From NCBI GenBank assembly GCA_911728455.2, contig OU452233.1, forward strand, positions 18,440,426 through 18,504,425: DNA of 64,000 nt, written 5' to 3'. The position numbers and the translations under genes are program-made. The stretch comes from Marthasterias glacialis. Lineage: Eukaryota; Echinodermata; Asteroidea; Forcipulatida; Asteriidae. Shown here in pieces: positions 58,101 to 64,000 of this stretch (position 1 is the stretch's first letter; each line of letters starts with the position of its first letter). The notes under the pieces were generated by a model. It made no database searches and had not been told where the DNA came from. It was given only the letters and a program-made list of their open reading frames with translations.

Positions 58101-61100
58101 CCTTGGCGGCAGAAAGATAATATAGGTTAAAGGACTGTCTGACCACTTTAGGTTGGACTTGATGTGACGCCATCAACGGCAATGAAAGTAGATACAAACT
58201 ATTTATATTATTATTGGTCTCTCTTATTAATTTGTCCTCACAGCGGCGGCTGATACGACTAGTTTTGACATTATGGGTTACGGCCGGGTATTCCGTGTTA
58301 TTCAACAAAACAATAATAATTGGGGCAGGTTATATATCCTGGCTGAAGTTGAAATGGGAGTGGGGGGTCGGCGGTTGGACGGGGACACAATGTCTTGTCA
58401 ACAAACGTTTGTCACCAAACTGCGAGCGAATAAGACTTAGAGTTATGGTAGATTGTACGTATAAGAATCATTTTCGTCAAATGTTGATATTTCTAGCTTT
58501 TGAGGACAAGTTGCATGCGGCTCTTTTGTGCCAAACCTGCTTTCAAATGTTAGCGTAGCTTTAGGCCAGACTGATAACCTTATATTTCTTTGTAGGTCAG
58601 AAGTCGAAAGAAGTCACTATAATAAATTTAATCTCACTGAGGATTAACCTGTTAAATGCCGTCAAAAGTTACCGCACAATCTGTGGCATCGGATTATAGC
58701 CCTGGTTTAATGGTAGTCGAAACTGTCATTATAGTTTTTATTAGGTTCTTTTTTTTATTCTATGGAGCATATTTTAAAGGAGTGAAGTCTGATTGGTTGA
58801 GTATAGTAATCATGGATAATGACGATGCTTTTCATTCCTGACTTGTAAAGTTATGTAAAAAAAACCATAAAAATTAATAAACTTTCTTTTTAAATGCCAG
58901 TTAAACGATAGTTGTCACTCTTTCAGAAAAAGAACTTTCAGTCAATATTTTCATGTCTGAAGCATTTCCAAAGCCAATTTATCTATTTGGAGGACTCGTC
59001 AAATAAGCTTTCACAATAATACCATATCGACAGAACTTTGACACTTAAATCCCTAAAAAAGGGTGATATGCTTTGATTATTTGGTGAGTAAACTCTTCAA
59101 ACTTGTTGTTGGGTAACACTTTCTTTGACCGATTCCACTTCAGGCTGTTGCAGTGGAAATGTTTTTGTGTAAAACAGGGATAAAATTCCTCCCTTTAGAC
59201 CACCGATATCCCGCTGCCAACTCTGTCATTGACCTTGAGATCCTTTCAAGACCCCAGGTACTGATATTGTCTTCTTCTTTTTTATACCTTTCTGAGTTTA
59301 CTGAGGTACAATATTCACCAAGGCGTTAAATCGGTGACCATAAATCTTGTTCTACACCAACAAAAGATTAGCCCTTCCTTGCCTGAGCGGCCCTCAAGGT
59401 GACACGTTCACAATACGTGGTCTTAGAAGTGCCTTTTTTGCTTCCAAAGAAGAAAAATTCCAACAGCTTTTGGTGGACACAGTTTGTCTATTGTAACGTT
59501 TCAGATTTGTCCTCAAAGTGTTCACCTCGCCGCCTTTGTACCCAGCGCATGGAGGGGACAACACTCCCCCGGTGTGCCGCTGTTGCAACATACGACCACT
59601 GTTTACAATAGTTGTTCGCCCCCGCTGGGAATACTGTTGAATATTTTCCCTATTGCTTACTGCTAATCTCATCAAAGGTAACTAATTGCTCGACGTTTCA
59701 AAGTTCAGTGACCACAATATCTGTCTCGAGTAGACGACGTGCCGAAGTGGAATTCGTCTGTAGGGAAGCTTACACCAATCGATTTGGTCAGAAGTGCTTC
59801 CATTTTAAATACATTGAAGAGAAGTATTATCGTGGGAATGAACGTGATTCTTATTGGCCGCAAAATATACCCTCTTGTTTTCGTTCAAGCCTCGCTTTGG
59901 TTGATGTATTCTGAATGGGAGGGAAACAAGATGGCCGTCCGGAAAGAACAAAAAAACACAAAACAAAACAAAAAACTTCCAAGCACTGAAGATCATTATT
60001 GTTTCACGAGCATTGGATAGATATAAGCAGGCATCTCTTTGTACTCCTATGTGAAGAGAAGCATTTATAGTAAAAGTTCAATGGAATAAGTATAGACGTT
60101 TTAGAGTTGATTCGATCTTTCAGTCAGATTATCCGCTCTGTTACATTATACCTCTTTACACGGTGTCACCTCCTTTACGTCAAGTTGAGAACTACAATTT
60201 GGTTTCAAATAACCGTTTAAGTTGTACCCCCTTCACCCCAATCAAATCAATATTATTAAAATAAAATAACTTCTGATTTAAAAACAAAACAAAAAAACGT
60301 CCTTTTCTGATAAGTAGATTTTGTACTAAAAGTTCATTCCAATATCCGATGAACTGGAATTAAACCTGCCAAGTAAATGCTCTCACGAATGACGGGGACA
60401 AGTTCAACTCTCTGTTTGAAGCGATCACTGTCTCGAACTGCTGAACTTCAGCTATTTTAGCATTTATTTTTAGACGTCCTTGTCCGCAACCCCCCTTGTG
60501 ATGTGACCAATTTCAGGCACGTACTCGCAAGGTGTCTCTCACGCACGACACAATAAGTTAAAGACAGTTGCATAAACACACTAACTTGGAACATAAATCA
60601 CGGAGTTCAATTTAGAACCAGACGATCAGCCAGTTTCGGCCCACCCGACTATTTTATGTATAGTGTTTCATTTTGCCCACATGTAAAGCCAAATAGATGT
60701 GAAATTAAGTCGTTGTTTGGCGTAATTCACATGTAAGTGTGTGATAATTTCCTTCTGAAACCAGCTCGTGCCCTCAAGGCAAGCTTAACAGCAAACAAAA
60801 ATGACTTGAATTAAAGTCTATCAGTCACCCAAAAGCGTTGGTATTGTAGGTCAGTGGTCTCGTTCGTCTTTTGGATTCGGACTCAGTCTCGGACTTGTAA
60901 AGGCAGTTGTGTCTGTTGACCCTATGGTACGACTCGGAACGAGCCTCTGCAAAATGCGCGTCTACCATTCTGGGAGTCAATTCCTTTGCGTACATTTTGG
61001 CTCCTAAAATTGCGGACAGGATAGGCGCATGTTGTAAGTGCCTTGCGCATCGTGCGATGGGTCAGTAGACCTTTCTATTGTTGATAAACAAACCACGCCG

Positions 61101-64000
61101 GTTGGCATGGACGGCCAAATGTAGCAAAACATTTAAGTCTTGTTGACAGACGTTGTGACCAAATTCAACATTTTTTTGCAAACTTTCTATTTGCAGTAAA
61201 TACATCTCATTATTGGTTGGTATGTTTCCAACGAATTCTAAACAGTTTTTGAATATTTCTGCAACATTTTTGTAAACTGTGATTTTCTTATTTTTGCTTT
61301 GCATTGATGGCTCCCTGTAGTTTCTCCATCTTGGTTGGCAAAAACTTGGGCTGTGACGTTGCAAAAGAAAGGTCTATACCACGCAGTTGGTATTTCATTT
61401 CAAAGTAGTATAAGCAGAGTATATTGTGATGATAATGGGTAGGAGGGAGGAGGAGCATGAGGAAAAGGGGAGGAGGGGCAGACACTATTTTGAAAGCTTG
61501 TAATATCTTACCATTCCAGCATGAAGTAACTGACAAAGTAGCCAGGAAGCTCCACCAGACCAAGGAGGAAGAAGTTAAGATATTTATCCCCTGCTAGATT
61601 GGAACTGTTGAGTGACATCCCATAATAAACCATGCTGCTCACCATCCTGTCAGAAATGAAATTATTCATAAATCGTGTGACCGGAAGAAGACGTAACGAA
61701 AGTGTGACCGGCGAAAGGTCGGAAGCAGTTACTGTCCAAAATTTTCAAGAAAACTGAGTGTGAAAGTTTGGTTGTTTTTCTGCTATTTGTAAGTCGTTCA
61801 GGAAAGTGAAATTCCGCATAGGAATGGAAGAACATGTCTTTGGTGGAATTCTAGCAACAAATGTTCAACAGGATATGCTCTACTTATTTCGAAAGAGGCA
61901 TGCTATTGCTTGTGACCTTCTGCTGGGGCAAAAAGTTGTAAATTGTGGGCCCGGTAAAAGGTTGTACAGCCTTCCTTCTACAATATGTTTGCTTCAAGAC
62001 GGGAAAACTTATGAGTTTTTGTAGGAATAGTAATTATTAGACCTTTTTTTGAGCGCTCTTTTGGGAGGTCACTCTTGCTATGGTACCTCTTACGGGTGTA
62101 CCTCTGATAAGAGTACCTCTGACAACGGTAACTTAGCATTGGTACATCTTGCAATGGCAACTTTAACCATTCCTATATAAACCTCTGACAATGGTACCTC
62201 ACACAATGTAACCTCTAGAAGTGGTAAATTTTCCAGTTGTAGATCTTTCAATTGTACCTCGTAGACAATGGTGCCTCATTGCTACATGTTGCACTAACAC
62301 CTCTAACAATGTACCTCTCGAAGTGGTTAACCTCTTAATACTACCTCTTGCAATGAAATTTATATAAGAACTTATTTTGTTGTTTGGGCAACAAACACAG
62401 CAGCTGCAATGCAATGTGTGTCCTGATGGCCCGGTCTTTTAGATCCACGTGAATTCGATTGTATTTTGATGTTTTGTTTTGTTGTTTTTTTAAGTAGTTT
62501 TTTTATCCTTACCAACTAAACAACATTACGAATGTATTGCGAACCATCAGCGGTGTCTTCCGCAAATCGGTCAATCGCAACCCTTTATCAGGCGACAGAG
62601 GGCGCTCACCGGTGACGATCTTGACGTCGCTTGTCTTTCGGTCGCCATTTTGACTTGTGTCATTTTTGTTGTCATCTGTCTTAGGAATCTGCGACGTGAG
62701 TTCAAACATTGGTTTGTTTGCGTCGTCCTCGGTCAAGAACTTGTCCGGCGCGTCGATATTGTTTAACTTTGCGATTCGTTGAAGTATTTTCTCTGCGGAC
62801 TCCAAGCGATTCTTTGATACCAACCAACGAACAGACTCGAAGGATAACCTGTGAAAAAAAATCGTTACCATTTTTTTTTTTTTTTTTGAGAATTTTTTAA
62901 AAGTTTATGGCACTATAATGTTCACAATGAAAACGATGACAGTTTTTTTAGCAAAAGCGATTACTTTTTAATGAAGAAAAACACGTTTGTCAATGTTGTA
63001 AAACGACGACTCTCTCATGTTTTGCCTTTGTTTGGACTTATTTACGTTACCGATGTCTCAGTTTGTAATGTAGTATGCAGCCTCGAACCCGGGGCGTCAT
63101 CGGTTATGAAACCCCCGGATCCTTTTTGTTAGAGTCGTCGATTTGGACTGCGAAAATTTTCCTAGTGTGACAATCACGCCTGAAAGTCGAAACGAACTCC
63201 GGGTTTGGAGTAATCGGGGGATTTCAGGGCTTTGAAAACGTTTAACAGGGGAAAGTTTTGATCAAGATAAGAAAGTGTGTCATTTGGTTTCTTTATGCAA
63301 ACCTTTTACTGCAATTTGGGGTCAGATTTGATCCATTTGATGTTCCGTATATGCGTACCCATATCCTGCGCAGTACAACCCCTTTTGCTGATCACTGACC
63401 CAGATTCCTATACGACCCGTAAAAGGGTCAAGCTGACCCGGAATTGGCATGACCCATTAGAACCTTGCTCCTGGTCATTTCTGATGAGGGGTAGCATTTC
63501 CCCAAGGCAGGTAAAAAATAACAGCCTCTCTAGAACAGCTTTCCTATTTCTTACCACCACAGGAGTGGCACTGCCACCAGGTTAGGAACGGAGATAGCAA
63601 TCTGCATGTGGCGCCAGTTTCTGAGAAAGTAGGCAAAGGGGGTGAGGAGAGTCACGCCCATCCCCCAAAACATGCTATTGACACTCCCGGCGAGGGTTCT
63701 TCTCTCTGGTGAGAACATCTCCATGATCAACACAAACTGGATTAAATTGACTCCCTATATGAGAAAAGAAGTAAGTTCATAACAGTGAGTAAATTAACTT
63801 GTTACCTGCGTTTACACATCCGCGTGGCAGTTAATAGTGAAAAACGGCATAAATTAATGCACGCCTTCTCCCAGCAGCATTTCTTCTCCGAATGAAAACA
63901 TGAAACACCCCTTACCAGAAGAATTCCTTACCAGTTAACATACAAAATGTTGAATACAAAAGTGGTTCAAATAGGGTCACGAACCTGCTCAAACATTCCG
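55151..64000 (-). CDS. SLC22-type organic ion transporter, C-terminal part (5' end outside window)
   Basis: Exons on the minus strand: >64000-63985, 63754-63555, 62848-62513, 61646-61512, 57519-57434, 56214-56094, 55976-55904, 55372-55151. They join in phase to 390 codons plus the partial first exon. The sequence runs from transmembrane helix 4 (GMFEQGVNLIQFVLIMEMF) to the stop. Family marks: FSPERRTLAG, a large intracellular loop with ESVRWLVSKNR, VYYGMSLNSSNLAGD, WWGRRPSLSLSHF, YGAEIFPTVIRNG and LLPETRKRALPETLTDG. SLC22 proteins are 12-helix plasma-membrane major-facilitator carriers for organic cations, anions or carnitine; the substrate class cannot be told from this part. The intracellular loop is long and rich in Asp/Asn/Lys. 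A LINE relic sits beside the 57434 exon, and the introns carry a palindrome array and a minisatellite. Confidence 0.92.
55550..55670. repeat. Array of five TGTACGTACA palindromes
   Basis: It lies in the last intron of the SLC22-like gene. Copies start near 55551, 55574, 55602, 55625 and 55648, most extended to TCGTGTACGTACACGA, with spacers built from TAGTTAT, AATTATC and ATAACTA words. The spacing is 23-28 bases. Confidence 0.75.
56305..56482 (-). mobile_element. tRNA-derived SINE D, minus copy
   Basis: It lies in the SLC22 intron upstream of exon 56214-56094. The minus strand shows GGTCGCAGGTTCAAATC and TTCACCCCAAAATTGACTTA. Its A box is mutated (TAGCATAGTTGGTAGAAC). Confidence 0.68.
57180..57406 (-). 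mobile_element. 5'-truncated LINE, reverse-transcriptase C-terminus
   Basis: The minus-strand frame reads GDRSISCTAPKLWNSMPRAL then a CTFQLKKNILKVTYL end, the conserved terminal motif of non-LTR retrotransposon ORF2 proteins (GDR-F--AAP-LWNSLP type). Only about 65 residues remain. It ends 28 bases from the SLC22 exon 57519-57434. Confidence 0.75.
57530..61063. other. Large SLC22 intron, main part
   Basis: It begins with A-rich and CAAA-repeat sequence (57521-57595). No further exon is needed: the flanking exons join in phase as W-W-GRRP. Frames at 59394-59675 and 59739-60020 show no recognisable domain. Confidence 0.5.
61064..61380. mobile_element. MITE-like element with AGACCTTTCT ends
   Basis: The left end AGTAGACCTTTCTATTG pairs with the right end AAAAGAAAGGTCTATACC over about 11 bases. 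An open frame covers the interior on the minus strand (FKNCLEFVGNIPTNNEMYLL), without a known domain. It lies in an SLC22 intron. Confidence 0.5.
62080..62357 (+). repeat. Degenerate minisatellite, unit near GGTACCTCTNACAAT
   Basis: Roughly 16-17 imperfect units of 15-18 bases (TGGTACCTCTTACGG, GTACCTCTGATAAGA, GTACCTCTGACAACG ...). It lies in an SLC22 intron, about 150 bases from exon 62848-62513. Confidence 0.75.

Noticed and set aside
59739-60020. 93-codon hydrophobic frame in the large SLC22 intron, first thought to be a missing transmembrane exon
   Set aside because: It is on the opposite strand to the gene, and the flanking SLC22 exons already join in phase as a continuous family sequence.
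1-64000. CRISPR arrays, prokaryotic operons, rRNA or mitochondrial genes
   Set aside because: No equal-spaced direct repeats with unique spacers, no tight ORF strings and no recognisable rRNA or mitochondrial coding sequence; the window is nuclear animal DNA.

Overview
This is eukaryotic nuclear DNA. Coding sequence is split into short exons with GT-AG introns, intergenic DNA is AT-rich, and dispersed repeats are dense. The proteins are metazoan, and the repeat set (tRNA-derived SINEs, many short inverted-repeat elements, a LINE relic and a possible Penelope-type element) suggests a marine invertebrate deuterostome, most likely an echinoderm such as a sea star. The organism assignment is inference.

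Layout. 1-923 (+) holds the last two exons of a C1q-domain protein whose 5' part lies outside the window. 924-5036 is repeat-rich intergenic DNA. 5064-12125 (+) is a complete DHRS12-type short-chain dehydrogenase (8 coding exons, 323 aa). 14010-16820 (-) is SDHAF2, the succinate dehydrogenase flavinylation factor (4 coding exons, 167 aa), convergent with DHRS12. 19046-33881 (+) is condensin subunit SMC4 (24 coding exons, 1289 aa), head-to-head with SDHAF2; its probable noncoding first exon ends at 17251. 33882-42543 is intergenic. 42544-43926 (-) is an intronless FAD polyamine-oxidase-like gene (460 aa). 47711-51313 (+) is a five-exon DsbA/FrnE-like thioredoxin-fold protein (220 aa). 52132-52630 is a Lys/Pro/Glu-coding minisatellite. 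55151-64000 (-) is the 3' part of an SLC22-type organic ion transporter, still open at the window edge.

The genes do not form a pathway. DHRS12, SDHAF2 and the oxidase are redox or mitochondrial metabolism genes, SMC4 is a chromosome-structure gene, and C1q and SLC22 types are usually multicopy families. Exon joins were worked out by hand: every internal junction keeps phase, and the translations match family lengths.

The introns, particularly those of SMC4, are full of mobile elements: tRNA-derived SINEs, a dispersed repeat of about 550-650 bp, MITE-like inverted-repeat elements and a LINE reverse-transcriptase relic. No single undescribed system stands out. The observations most worth checking are the hammerhead-ribozyme-like motif shared by two repeat copies, the intronless plant-type polyamine oxidase, a 122-bp coding-like tandem duplication in SMC4 intron 17, the DHRS12 intron duplication that copies a splice donor, a 570-bp foldback element, an array of five TGTACGTACA palindromes, and three related hairpins at 37.6-38.3 kb.
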